The position numbers were made by a program, and so were the translations under genes. A stretch of 64,000 bases of DNA from Staphylococcus sp. NRL 16/872. Its GTDB lineage: Bacteria; Bacillota; Bacilli; Staphylococcales; Staphylococcaceae. The stretch's first letter is position 1. Each line of letters starts with the position of its first letter. The notes beneath the pieces are model-generated. The model did no database searches. It saw only the letters and a program-made list of their open reading frames with translations, and was not told where the DNA came from. The stretch is from positions 62,001 through 126,000 of the forward strand of contig NZ_CP119327.1 in assembly GCF_022815905.2 (NCBI RefSeq), read 5' to 3'. This document shows, in pieces, positions 26,878-35,139 of this stretch.

Positions 26878-27834
26878 ATGCTAAAACGCACATTTAAATT
26901 ATTACTCTATTTAATAGTGAGTTCATTTATTATCTTTGTCTTAGTTGAAAAGACATCTGGCAATCCAGCAATCCTTTATCTACAACGTCACGGTTACAGC
27001 TCAATCACGCAAGAAAATATTGATTTAGCCCAACATAAGTTAGGTTTAGGACGAAATTTATTTCTTAGATATATCGATTGGGTAGGTCATGCTTTTACGG
27101 GAAATTTAGGATATAGCTTTAGTACGAATGAGCCTGTCACTTCAATGATAATAGATGCAATGATGCCAACACTTACGTTGATGATTATCTCTACATGTCT
27201 CATGTTACCTATTGGATATATTATTGGCTATGTCGTTGGCACACGACCACAAACACGTTATAGCTATATTATTCGAGGCTTTGCGCAAGTGATGACGTCT
27301 ATGCCTGAATATTGGCTAGCGATATTACTCATCTATTATTTAGGCGTACGTTGGCAACTTCTACCATTTGTTGGCAGTGATTCTTGGCAACATTTTATAT
27401 TACCGATAATTGCTATTGTCATGATTGAAGGCTGTCATATCTTATTAATGACGGCACATCTTATTGAAAAGACGCTAGATAGTGATGCATATCAACTGGC
27501 TTTATTACGTTGCTTGCCGTTAAAAGCGCGTATTGTCGTACAAATTAAAGAAATTTTTGCGCCTCTTATGACTATTTCTGTGAATAGCGTTATTCATTTA
27601 ATTGGAAAAGCAGTCATTCTGGAAGTCATCTTCAGTATGTCAGGTATAGGAAAGTTACTCATTAATGCGATTAATCAGAGAGATTATCCACTTATTCAAG
27701 GAATTGTCGTCATTATTATTGTCATGATCATGCTTATTAATTATGTGGGAGACTTAATTATTTTGAAAAATGAACCGAGATTACGACATGGTACGCATAA
27801 ACAACTTGAAGATGAGAAAAGAGGTTTGACATGA
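26878..27834 (+). CDS. ABC importer permease 1 (NikB/OppB-like)
   Basis: A 318-residue permease with six helices and a periplasmic-type N-terminal loop. The cytoplasmic EAA-like coupling loop is around DSDAYQLALLRCLPLKARI, where the usual glycine region is replaced by a divergent sequence. The C-terminus ends in a charged tail (HKQLEDEKRGLT). It forms the channel with the next gene and overlaps it by four bases. The family takes up nickel chelates or oligopeptides. Confidence 0.9.
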   Translation: MLKRTFKLLLYLIVSSFIIFVLVEKTSGNPAILYLQRHGYSSITQENIDLAQHKLGLGRNLFLRYIDWVGHAFTGNLGYSFSTNEPVTSMIIDAMMPTLTLMIISTCLMLPIGYIIGYVVGTRPQTRYSYIIRGFAQVMTSMPEYWLAILLIYYLGVRWQLLPFVGSDSWQHFILPIIAIVMIEGCHILLMTAHLIEKTLDSDAYQLALLRCLPLKARIVVQIKEIFAPLMTISVNSVIHLIGKAVILEVIFSMSGIGKLLINAINQRDYPLIQGIVVIIIVMIMLINYVGDLIILKNEPRLRHGTHKQLEDEKRGLT

Positions 27835-28601
27835 AGAGACACAGTAAACAATATGTCATAGTGACTCTGACCGTTAGTGTCTTTATAGCATTAATTATTT
27901 ATAGCGTCATGCGTAGTAATCATCAGTTTTCGCCTTTGACATCTCCAGGTTTGCAACATTTATTAGGTACAGATCAATTAGGAAGAGATTTCCTTGTTAG
28001 GTTATGTGTGGGAAGTTTGGTAACGCTTAGTTTGACTGCAATTGTCATTATATTAAGTGTTGGGATTGGCTTGGCGCTTGGTCTAATTGCAGGTATTGAA
28101 CGAAAGTGGCTAGATCAAATCGTGATGTTTATGGCAGATATGTTGTTGGCGATACCTTCGTTTATTATCGCTCTCGTTGTCTTAAGTCTAGTTAGCAATT
28201 CAATGATAGGTATGATTCTTGCGCTGACATTAGGATGGATGGGACGCTACTTGCGTTACTTTAGAAATTTGATGCGTGATATTCGGAAACAACCTTTTAT
28301 TCAATATGCCGTATTAAGCGGAAATTCGAAAGTGAAAACAACGGTCACGCATGTAATACCGCATTTATGTAGTAACATCTTTGCTTTAATCACTGCAGAT
28401 TTTGGCAAGATTATGCTTAGTATTTCAGGTCTGGCTTTTCTCGGCTTAGGAATTAAGCCACCTACACCAGAATTAGGGACGATTTTATTTGATGGTAAGA
28501 GTTATTTCAATGGCGCGCCATGGTTATTCTTCTTCCCTGGATTATTGTTAGGAGGTTATGCTTTATTATTCCAAATCATCAACAAAAAGATAACCCGATA
28601 G
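27831..28601 (+). CDS. ABC importer permease 2 (NikC/OppC-like)
   Basis: A 256-residue permease with six predicted helices. The OppC/NikC family N-terminal segment LLGTDQLGRDFLVRL (~residues 44-58) is well conserved, as is the C-terminal GLAFLGLGIKPPTPELGTIL. It starts in the last codons of permease 1, and its 3' end contains the ribosome-binding site for the next ATPase gene. It is slightly shorter than OppC proteins because the N-terminal extension is reduced. Confidence 0.9.
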   Translation: MKRHSKQYVIVTLTVSVFIALIIYSVMRSNHQFSPLTSPGLQHLLGTDQLGRDFLVRLCVGSLVTLSLTAIVIILSVGIGLALGLIAGIERKWLDQIVMFMADMLLAIPSFIIALVVLSLVSNSMIGMILALTLGWMGRYLRYFRNLMRDIRKQPFIQYAVLSGNSKVKTTVTHVIPHLCSNIFALITADFGKIMLSISGLAFLGLGIKPPTPELGTILFDGKSYFNGAPWLFFFPGLLLGGYALLFQIINKKITR

Positions 28602-29332
28602 TAAACGTAGAACGATTAAGTGTGTTTGATAACGAGCGTACCTTGATTGATTCGGTTTCTTTAAAAGTGAACAAAGGAGACTTTCATTGCATTATTGGAG
28701 AAAGTGGAAGTGGTAAATCATTATTGACTAGAACCATTCTTGGCATGAAACGAGATAATTTGCGATATCAAGGTTCGCTTGATATCGATTTAAATAAGAC
28801 GGATGCCGTCTTCCAAGATGTGTACAGCAATATGTTTCAAAACGTCACGATAGGTAAACATTTTCAATATTTGTTTGAGGCCACAAAGTCGAAACTGTCT
28901 TCCACGGAACGAACTGACTGGGTAATAGAGCAAATACGCTTGCTTGGTTTGAATGAAGGAGAAAAGTTGCTTAAACGTTATCCTTTTGAAATGAGTGGTG
29001 GCATGGCGCAACGTATTGCTTTCATAATGTCATTAATAAGACGTCCGGCTGTCTTATTTTTAGATGAATCAACGAGTGCATTAGATACGGATAACGTTGA
29101 ACGGTTGATGTCATATTTGATTGAAGCACGACAACGTTATGGTATGACGATTATTTTTATTACACACGATATTAATTTAGTTAGAAACTATGCGACACAT
29201 ATGAGCATTATGAAAAATGGTCGTGTGATTGAAAGTGGCGACGCGAAATCAATTCTAGATAACCCAACTGAACTTTATACGCAAAAGTTAATTGAGATAG
29301 CACATAGGAGAAGAGATTATGCTAGAAATTAA
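28565..29332 (+). CDS. ABC importer ATPase 1 (NikD/OppD-like), start uncertain
   Basis: A ~255-residue ATPase. Walker A is GESGSGKSL, the signature is MSGGMAQRI, Walker B is LFLDESTSALD and the switch is FITHD. Homology should begin near NPIVNVERLSVF, but no ATG, GTG or TTG is available there. The only strong SD, GGAGG at 28551-28555, is nine bases from an ATT at 28565, while the nearest upstream ATG (28520) has no SD. An ATT start or reinitiation is therefore possible. The frame is intact, and the gene overlaps both the permease end and the next ATPase. Confidence 0.82.
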   Translation: MIPNHQQKDNPIVNVERLSVFDNERTLIDSVSLKVNKGDFHCIIGESGSGKSLLTRTILGMKRDNLRYQGSLDIDLNKTDAVFQDVYSNMFQNVTIGKHFQYLFEATKSKLSSTERTDWVIEQIRLLGLNEGEKLLKRYPFEMSGGMAQRIAFIMSLIRRPAVLFLDESTSALDTDNVERLMSYLIEARQRYGMTIIFITHDINLVRNYATHMSIMKNGRVIESGDAKSILDNPTELYTQKLIEIAHRRRDYARN

Positions 29333-29954
29333 TAATGTGACCAAACATCTTGGTGGAAAAATCATTTTCAAAAATATTAGTTTTGAGATGAAACAACATC
29401 ATTTACTAATTAGTGGAGAAAGTGGAAGTGGTAAATCTACGTTAGCCAAGATCCTAGCGGGGTTAGACACAGACTATAGTGGCCAACTGTATCTCAATCA
29501 TAAACCTCGCAAAGATTATACTATTAAAGAATGGATGAAAGTAATTCAATATGTACCCCAATATCAACGTGACACATTAAATGGACGTAAAACCGTGCGC
29601 TATATCTTAACCGAGCCGTTGAAGAATTATCATTTTCAAAAAGAAACGTACTCAGAGAGAATTGAAGCAATACTGGAGCGCTGTGCATTACCCTCAGAAA
29701 TCTTAAATCAGCGTATCGATACATTGAGTGGGGGCCAATTTCAACGCGTATGGATTGCTAAAGCATTGATGATAGAACCACAAATATTAATATTAGATGA
29801 AGCCACAACGAACTTAGATGTAATTAATGAAGAAAGCATCCTCCAAATGCTCAAAACATTAAAAGAAACACAACTTATCATTATTTCACATGACCAATAT
29901 GTGCTTAATTCGTTTGAAGGTAAAACAATTACAATGAGTTCAAATATAGAGTAG
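29319..29954 (+). CDS. ABC importer ATPase 2 (NikE/OppF-like)
   Basis: A 211-residue ATPase, short for the family. Walker A is GESGSGKST (~residues 32-40), the signature is LSGGQFQRV, Walker B is LILDEATTNLD and the switch is IISHD. It lacks the C-terminal oligopeptide-ABC extension found on many OppF proteins. It overlaps ATPase 1 by 14 bases; SD GGAGAAGAG precedes ATG 29319. It completes an importer of one binding protein, two permeases and two ATPases. Confidence 0.9.
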   Translation: MLEINNVTKHLGGKIIFKNISFEMKQHHLLISGESGSGKSTLAKILAGLDTDYSGQLYLNHKPRKDYTIKEWMKVIQYVPQYQRDTLNGRKTVRYILTEPLKNYHFQKETYSERIEAILERCALPSEILNQRIDTLSGGQFQRVWIAKALMIEPQILILDEATTNLDVINEESILQMLKTLKETQLIIISHDQYVLNSFEGKTITMSSNIE

Positions 29955-29960
29955 AGTAAA

Positions 29961-30014
29961 AACTCCCTATAAAGTATATACTTAAGAAGTAATATACATA
30001 TAGGGAGTTTTTTT
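29961..30014 (+). terminator. Hairpin terminator overlapping the RBS of the next gene
   Basis: AACTCCCTATA (29961-29971) pairs with TATAGGGAGTT (29999-30009), with further pairing of AGTATAT inside, followed by T7. The right arm contains AGGGAG, the only SD for ATG 30015. One structure can thus end the ABC transcript and mask translation of the MFS gene. Confidence 0.8.
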
Positions 30015-31190
30015 ATGAATCAACAAAATGCATATAAACAGCTATTTCTAGGTATGCTTTGCTTACTTATAGTAATGGCGATTAGTCGTTTTGCTTATAC
30101 ACCGATATTACCTTTCATGCAACAAGACACTGGAATGACCAATCAAAATGCGGGGTTACTTGCAACGTTAAACTATTTAGGCTATCTCGTAGGTGCCGTT
30201 ATTCCTATGTTTTTCATTTTTAAATCTAAAGTTGTGGATTTAAAAATATATCTTGTTTTTAACATTATTTCGATTATTGGCATGGGAGTGTCTAGTGATT
30301 TTACAATATGGTCTATCCTTCGTGTCATAGCAGGTATTACAAGTGGCACAATCTTTGTACTAGCCTCGAATGTCGTATTAGAAGCGCTAAGACAAGCGAA
30401 TAAACAAAGTATTTCAGGCATTTTATATAGTGCGGTAGGAATTGGCATATGTATGAGTAGTGTTTTTATTTTCATTTTTACACACGAACAAACTTGGAAA
30501 GCAACATGGATTATTTTAGGAGGCGCAGCATTAGTCGCTAGTTTATTAGTCGTATTTGGGATGAAAGATAACCCCTCTGTCGATTATAAACGTTCTACAA
30601 CGACGACAGGCGCGACGCAACCACTCAATCGTCCTTTTATTATTTTATTTGCGATTGCCTATTTCTTTGAAGGCGCTGGTTATATTGTCACAGGCACATT
30701 TTTAGTGGCAATCATTAAGATGATACCCACCCTTGCAGATTACGCTGCTCTTAGCTGGATGTTTGTAGGTTTAGGCGCTATCCCTTCGACGCTTATTTGG
30801 TCTTTATTAGCTGAAAAGTTAGGCTATAAAATAGCACTCTATAGTGCCTTTATTTTACAAATTATAAGTGTAGGACTACCTATCATTACACATAATGCCT
30901 TTAGCTTAATCATAGCCTCTATGTTATTTGGTGCTACTTTCTTAGGTTTAACGACACTCTTTATGTCGAAAAGCCAGGCATTATCTTTTCAAACGAATAG
31001 TAAAATCAATTTCGTATCATTACTTACTGTCATCTACAGTGTTGGTCAAATGTTAGCGCCAATTATTTCAGGCGTGCTAATTGGCGATTCAGGTAACTAT
31101 AATTTGGCACTTAGCTTTGCGATTGTCTTACTTACTTTAGGTTTAATATTCATTATTTGTAGTTATAGATTTGACGCTGAAAAAGTATAA
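30015..31190 (+). CDS. YbfB/YjiJ family MFS transporter
   Basis: A 391-residue MFS protein with 12 helices and the family N-terminal motif AISRFAYTPILPFMQ. YbfB/YjiJ proteins are poorly characterised exporters. It directly follows the Zur-box ABC importer. In the staphylopine (cnt) system an importer and an MFS exporter (CntE) also work together, so export of a metal-chelating molecule is a possible role; no sequence feature proves it. Its RBS lies inside a terminator hairpin, so expression may be conditional on read-through or on a separate promoter. Confidence 0.85.
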   Translation: MNQQNAYKQLFLGMLCLLIVMAISRFAYTPILPFMQQDTGMTNQNAGLLATLNYLGYLVGAVIPMFFIFKSKVVDLKIYLVFNIISIIGMGVSSDFTIWSILRVIAGITSGTIFVLASNVVLEALRQANKQSISGILYSAVGIGICMSSVFIFIFTHEQTWKATWIILGGAALVASLLVVFGMKDNPSVDYKRSTTTTGATQPLNRPFIILFAIAYFFEGAGYIVTGTFLVAIIKMIPTLADYAALSWMFVGLGAIPSTLIWSLLAEKLGYKIALYSAFILQIISVGLPIITHNAFSLIIASMLFGATFLGLTTLFMSKSQALSFQTNSKINFVSLLTVIYSVGQMLAPIISGVLIGDSGNYNLALSFAIVLLTLGLIFIICSYRFDAEKV

Positions 31191-31342
31191 AATATAGTGC
31201 ATTTTCATAAATAAATTCTATACGTGGATTGATTTTAAGTTTGAAAAAGAACAAAACAGGGGATAATGCTACTGTTCAGATTATTCATGAAAGTTTTAAA
31301 TAGTTAAAAATGATAGGGCATATCTTAAAGGAGGAGATTTTT

Positions 31343-31588
31343 ATGAATATCTATAGACTTAAATATCAACATTATAAAGACATTGATAGTAAAGTCTTAA
31401 CAGTCTTTGTCGAAGCTGATAGTGAAGAGGATGTAAGAAAGTTTGCAAAAGCAGTAAGTTATTCAGTAGAAGACATCCAAAAATTGTCAGACGAAGAATA
31501 TAAAAAAGAAAGAGCTAAAGATGAATCATTTGGCCTTGAACATGCTGACAAATATATAGACAAATCGGACGAATATATAGATAAATAA
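31343..31588 (+). CDS. Small conserved-looking acidic protein, function unknown
   Basis: An 81-residue soluble protein rich in D, E and K, with a beta-alpha-beta-like start (MNIYRLKYQHY, VLTVFVEADSEEDVRKFAKA) and two C-terminal near-repeats, KYIDKSD and EYIDK. I do not recognise it. The SD AAGGAGGAGA places the start at ATG 31343; an ATG 33 bases earlier has no SD. A terminator follows immediately, so it is a single-gene unit or the end of the preceding transcript. Confidence 0.7.
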   Translation: MNIYRLKYQHYKDIDSKVLTVFVEADSEEDVRKFAKAVSYSVEDIQKLSDEEYKKERAKDESFGLEHADKYIDKSDEYIDK

Positions 31589-31594
31589 GAAATG

Positions 31595-31632
31595 AAAAAC
31601 AGTATCTATTTTAATAAGGATGCTGTTTTTTT
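31595..31632. terminator. Terminator after the small acidic protein gene
   Basis: AAAAACAG (31595-31602) pairs with CTGTTTTT (31623-31630), with ATC/GAT continuing inside, then a T run. Confidence 0.8.
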
Positions 31633-31665
31633 ATTTGTATTTCGCAACGAAACGCCGTATATTCA

Positions 31666-31680
31666 TAATAATCATTATTA
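31666..31680 (+). promoter_or_regulatory. Fur-superfamily 7-1-7 operator (Fur or PerR type)
   Basis: TAATAATCATTATTA is a perfect 7-1-7 inverted repeat that differs from both the Fur (TGATAATNATTATCA) and PerR (TTATAATNATTATAA) consensus by one base per half-site. It lies 30 bases before the patatin-like start. Confidence 0.6.
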
Positions 31681-31710
31681 CAAAATGAATAAAATAAGGG
31701 AGTAATAAAT

Positions 31711-32571
31711 ATGAATACTCAAAAAGACAATTTTGAACATGCAATTGTATTAGGCGGGGGAGGATCACTCGCTATTGGCTGGGAATTAGGTTATCTTTCA
31801 GCGCTGTCTGAAGCTGGAGTTGATGTGCGACACGCAGATTTAGTTATCGGTACGTCAGGTGGTGCTCAAGCAGGCACTAGCTTAACATCTGATCATAGTT
31901 GGGACGAGATTTATGACCAGCAAATTGCGCCTAAATCTAATGAAGAACCTCCTGTTAATGATATGTCTGAGATCTTTGCGCGTTATAACGAAATTGAGAA
32001 AAGTGCTTCCACACCACAAGAGTGGATAGAGAACTATAGTGTTTACGCTTTAGAAGATCATAAATTTAATGAAAGTGTGCATATTAATCGTTTAAAAAAT
32101 AGAATTAAGGTAACAGAATGGCCGTCTAATATGATGATTACTGCAGTGAATGCCAATAAAGCGCAACGCGTAGCATTGACATCAGAATCACATGTTGATA
32201 TTCATAGAGCCATGGCTTCAAGTGGTTCACTCCCAGGTGTTTGGCCAGCGACTACAATTGATGGAGAGAAACACTTCGATGGTGGTTGTCATTCTATGGA
32301 AAATGCTGACTTAGCAAAAGGTGCAAAAAAAGTATTAATCTTTGCGACAAATCTTCCAGTAGCAACGCCTTATACACTTGAGGATGCCATTAAAGAATTA
32401 GAACAAAATGGTTCTGAGGTTAAATTAATTACGCCAAGTGAAGAGGTATTTAATAAATTACAAGAACTTGGTGGCAATACCGTTAATCCTGCCATTCGTC
32501 CAGACATTTTCAAAGTAGCTCAAGAACAAGGGCGACAAGATGCCGAAATGATTAAAACATTCTGGAATTAA
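31711..32571 (+). CDS. Patatin-like phospholipase family protein
   Basis: A 286-residue patatin-fold hydrolase. The oxyanion GGGGSLAIGWELGYL is at ~15-29, the nucleophile elbow GTSGG is at ~48-52 (Ser50) and the dyad aspartate is in FDGGCHS at ~189-192. It lacks a signal peptide, so it probably acts in the cytoplasm or at the inner face of the membrane as an acyl hydrolase. The physiological lipid is unknown. A Fur/PerR-like box upstream suggests response to iron or peroxide. Confidence 0.88.
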   Translation: MNTQKDNFEHAIVLGGGGSLAIGWELGYLSALSEAGVDVRHADLVIGTSGGAQAGTSLTSDHSWDEIYDQQIAPKSNEEPPVNDMSEIFARYNEIEKSASTPQEWIENYSVYALEDHKFNESVHINRLKNRIKVTEWPSNMMITAVNANKAQRVALTSESHVDIHRAMASSGSLPGVWPATTIDGEKHFDGGCHSMENADLAKGAKKVLIFATNLPVATPYTLEDAIKELEQNGSEVKLITPSEEVFNKLQELGGNTVNPAIRPDIFKVAQEQGRQDAEMIKTFWN

Positions 32572-32577
32572 TAATAC

Positions 32578-32623
32578 AAAAGACGCTTACTAGCTCAAAA
32601 TCATAGCTAGTAGGCGTCTTTGT
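32578..32623. terminator. Bidirectional terminator between patatin and MFS genes
   Basis: The arm at 32578-32594 pairs with 32605-32621 over 17 bases with one mismatch (core ACTAGCT/AGCTAGT). Confidence 0.88.
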
Positions 32624-32626
32624 GCT

Positions 32627-33952
32627 TTATATATTATTTGAGGGACGTTGTGTGAGCCACAATACAATGGTACCAATCAACATATAAACAACAATTAACC
32701 ACATCACAATATGGTAGTAGTTGATTATATTAACAATATGGGAAGTGAAAAAGACGATAATAGATAAGCCAATAGGTCCACCAAGTTGGTGCATGGTATT
32801 TGTCATGCCGCTTGCTGCTCCAGAAAGACTAGCATCTACTTGATGAATACCTGCGCTTGTAAGTGGCGCAAGTAACCATCCTTGTCCTAAGCCTACTAGA
32901 ATCATAGGCAAACCTATCGCTAACCAGTAACCGTGAAGAGGATTAAGTATGGCAGTGATAATCAGTCCGAATGTCAGTATGATTTGTCCTAGCATGAGTA
33001 CGCGTGTGTCGCCCAACTGTTCAGTTAAACGAGGTAAATAAAGCGCCCCTATAAAATTAATTATAGTTAAAGGTAAGAATGCCATACCTGCTTGCAACGG
33101 CGTAAAATGATAGAGATGTTGCATGATTTGTGGCAGGATGAACCAATAAGAAAGCATCGTCATCATAAAGATAAAGCGGCCGATATAGGCACCTGTACGT
33201 ACTTTATTCTTGAAAAGTGACATAGGTATTAAGGCAAACGCTGATTTACGTTCAATTACAATAAAGATGACTAATAAAATTAAACCGATGAGTACGGCGA
33301 TGAAAGATTTATTTGTCATACCATAAACGAGCGTCATTGTGGCAATAACTGACAGAAAGGCACCCATAAAATCGACTTTAACACGGTGAATAATGGTAGG
33401 TTTAATATAAATAATAGTTAAGCCAATTAAAATAATTGTAAATGGAACATTGATAAGAAAGCCTGAACGCCAACTGATGAAGCTAGTCAACCAGCCACCT
33501 AGAAGTAAGCCGATACTTGAACCGATACCGGCAGTAGCACCATAGTAACTAATTGCCTTAGCACGAGCCTTTCCTTCAAAATGATCCATTAAAAGTGCTA
33601 ATGAAGTTGGTGCGATCACAGCCGATCCAATACCTTGGATAGCTCTAAATGTAATCATTTGTACGCTAGTTTGGGCGAGTCCTATACATAAGCTAGATAG
33701 ACCAAAAATAATTAATCCGCCTATAAATATGCGTTTACGTCCGAATAAATCGCCCAATCGTCCGGCAAGAAGGAGAAAGCCACCGAATGTGATGGTATAA
33801 GCATTAGAAACCCATGATAAAGAAGCTTTATCCATATGAAGACTTTGAGCAATTTTCACGGTACTCGTAAATATGATTGAATTATCCATTAATATTAGAA
33901 AATAACTAAATAGAATGATAAAGAGGATGACACGGTTTGTCTGTTTAGACAT
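32627..33952 (-). CDS. MFS multidrug transporter, DHA2/EmrB-like
   Basis: A 441-residue MFS protein. Motif A is GRLGDLFGRKR (~residues 63-73), the helix 1 segment LDNSIIFTSTVKIAQSL resembles the LD...V.VALP pattern of EmrB/QacA proteins, and helix 5 has ATAGIGSSIGLLLGGWL (motif C). It should export drugs or toxic compounds with proton antiport. The promoter has a 19-bp spacer with a palindrome, and a MerR regulator is divergent, so it is likely ligand-induced. ATG 33952 follows AAAGGAAGTGTCC. Confidence 0.9.
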   Translation of the reverse strand: MSKQTNRVILFIILFSYFLILMDNSIIFTSTVKIAQSLHMDKASLSWVSNAYTITFGGFLLLAGRLGDLFGRKRIFIGGLIIFGLSSLCIGLAQTSVQMITFRAIQGIGSAVIAPTSLALLMDHFEGKARAKAISYYGATAGIGSSIGLLLGGWLTSFISWRSGFLINVPFTIILIGLTIIYIKPTIIHRVKVDFMGAFLSVIATMTLVYGMTNKSFIAVLIGLILLVIFIVIERKSAFALIPMSLFKNKVRTGAYIGRFIFMMTMLSYWFILPQIMQHLYHFTPLQAGMAFLPLTIINFIGALYLPRLTEQLGDTRVLMLGQIILTFGLIITAILNPLHGYWLAIGLPMILVGLGQGWLLAPLTSAGIHQVDASLSGAASGMTNTMHQLGGPIGLSIIVFFTSHIVNIINYYHIVMWLIVVYMLIGTIVLWLTQRPSNNI

Positions 33953-33982
33953 AAGGACACTTCCTTTAAATAGAATAATGAT

Positions 33983-34013
33983 ATTTTAAAGGGTGGAGTG
34001 AACTCCATAGCAA
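33983..34013 (-). promoter_or_regulatory. MerR-type promoter/operator of the MFS gene
   Basis: On the minus strand, TTGCTA (34013-34008) and TAAAAT (33988-33983) are 19 bases apart, and the spacer holds the palindrome TGGAGTTCACTCCA. Over-long spacers with a central dyad are the hallmark of MerR-activated promoters. A related half (AGTGAACTCC) recurs at 34049-34058, before the merR gene. Confidence 0.82.
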
Positions 34014-34095
34014 GCATTAATTTTAAAAATTAAAAATTTTAGCCCTAAAGTGAACTCCGTGGTATAACATAAACTATAAAAGGAGTGGTTATAGT

Positions 34096-34527
34096 ATGAA
34101 TACGAAAGAAGTTGTAGAACTGATGGGCGTTTCTCAAGATACGCTGAGATATTATGAGAAAGTCGGCGCGATTCCACCAGTAGGACGTAATAAAAATGGC
34201 TATCGTGATTATAGAACAAATGATTTAAATTGGATATATTTAGCGAAAAATTTGCGTCAAGCGGGCGTAACGATTGAATTGCTTATTGAATTTTGTAAAT
34301 TAGGACAATTACCTACTAATAAAGACATTCAACAACGACAAAAAGATTTATTAAATCAACAGTTAAGTGAGTTAGATGAGAAATTAGCCACTATCCATAA
34401 GGCGCGTCAGTTATTAAAATATAAAATTGATAATTATGATAATCATTTAGCGAAATTTAACAAAGGCGAAATGACTAATGATACTGTGGATAAATTGTGG
34501 AAAAAGGATTTAAGTGCATTTCAGTAA
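34096..34527 (+). CDS. MerR family transcriptional regulator
   Basis: A 143-residue MerR protein. The N-terminal winged helix-turn-helix begins MNTKEVVELMGVSQDTLRYYEKVG and continues GYRDY; a long coiled-coil dimerisation helix follows (~residues 75-118). There is no cysteine cluster, so it belongs to the drug/small-molecule-sensing branch (AdhR/TipA-like), not the metal sensors. It is divergent from the MFS gene, whose promoter has the MerR architecture, and followed 21 bases later by the QueD-like gene. Confidence 0.93.
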   Translation: MNTKEVVELMGVSQDTLRYYEKVGAIPPVGRNKNGYRDYRTNDLNWIYLAKNLRQAGVTIELLIEFCKLGQLPTNKDIQQRQKDLLNQQLSELDEKLATIHKARQLLKYKIDNYDNHLAKFNKGEMTNDTVDKLWKKDLSAFQ

Positions 34528-34548
34528 AATTGAAAGAGAGGAATTAGT

Positions 34549-34986
34549 ATGAAACGAGATTTAAGTCATATTCAACCACCGAATCATTTTAGATATAAAG
34601 AAAGCCAAACGGTACTTAAACAAAGTTATGAATTTAAATGTGATAACCGTATTTATTTCAGTGAAACAGCACATCAAGACCTACATGATCACTTATACCG
34701 TTTATATGTAGATGTTTTATCTCCTATTGGGGATTTTGGTTTGGGTTTAGATTTTAATGAAGTAGATGCAATTTATAATGAATTTATTAAACCTAAAGTA
34801 GATAATCAACTTATAAATGAAACATTACCTGACATGAATACGACAGCTGAGAATATCGCGATGTGGATGTGGGATGAGTTTGAAAAGCATCTTCCTGAAG
34901 GTAATCACATGTATGAATTACAATTATTTGAGACAGACCACCATGGGGTAAGTCTAAATCAAGATACAATGAGCAATAAAAAATAA
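34549..34986 (+). CDS. QueD/6-pyruvoyl-tetrahydropterin synthase-like protein lacking the catalytic cysteine
   Basis: A 145-residue protein with the PTPS/QueD fold signature. Zinc ligand candidates His42, His46 and His48 occur in ETAHQDLHDHLYRL; GLGLDFNEVDAIY, VDNQLIN, TTAENIAMWMWDEF and LFETDHHG follow in the right order (Glu128). The catalytic cysteine that precedes LHGH in QueD is absent, and the Asp-His pair has become Asp85-Asn. No other queuosine genes are nearby. It is probably co-transcribed with merR. Likely a divergent family member with another reaction or a binding role. Confidence 0.72.
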   Translation: MKRDLSHIQPPNHFRYKESQTVLKQSYEFKCDNRIYFSETAHQDLHDHLYRLYVDVLSPIGDFGLGLDFNEVDAIYNEFIKPKVDNQLINETLPDMNTTAENIAMWMWDEFEKHLPEGNHMYELQLFETDHHGVSLNQDTMSNKK

Positions 34987-35139
34987 AAATAATATTAAAA
35001 ATGAAGTCTCTATTTTTCCGATTAATTAGACACTATTTGTTACCAATATAATAATTTAAATCTTTTGAATAATTTTATAAAAAAGATATAATTAGTATAG
35101 TAGTATATCTACTATATTTTAATTTTTGGAGGAAAATAT

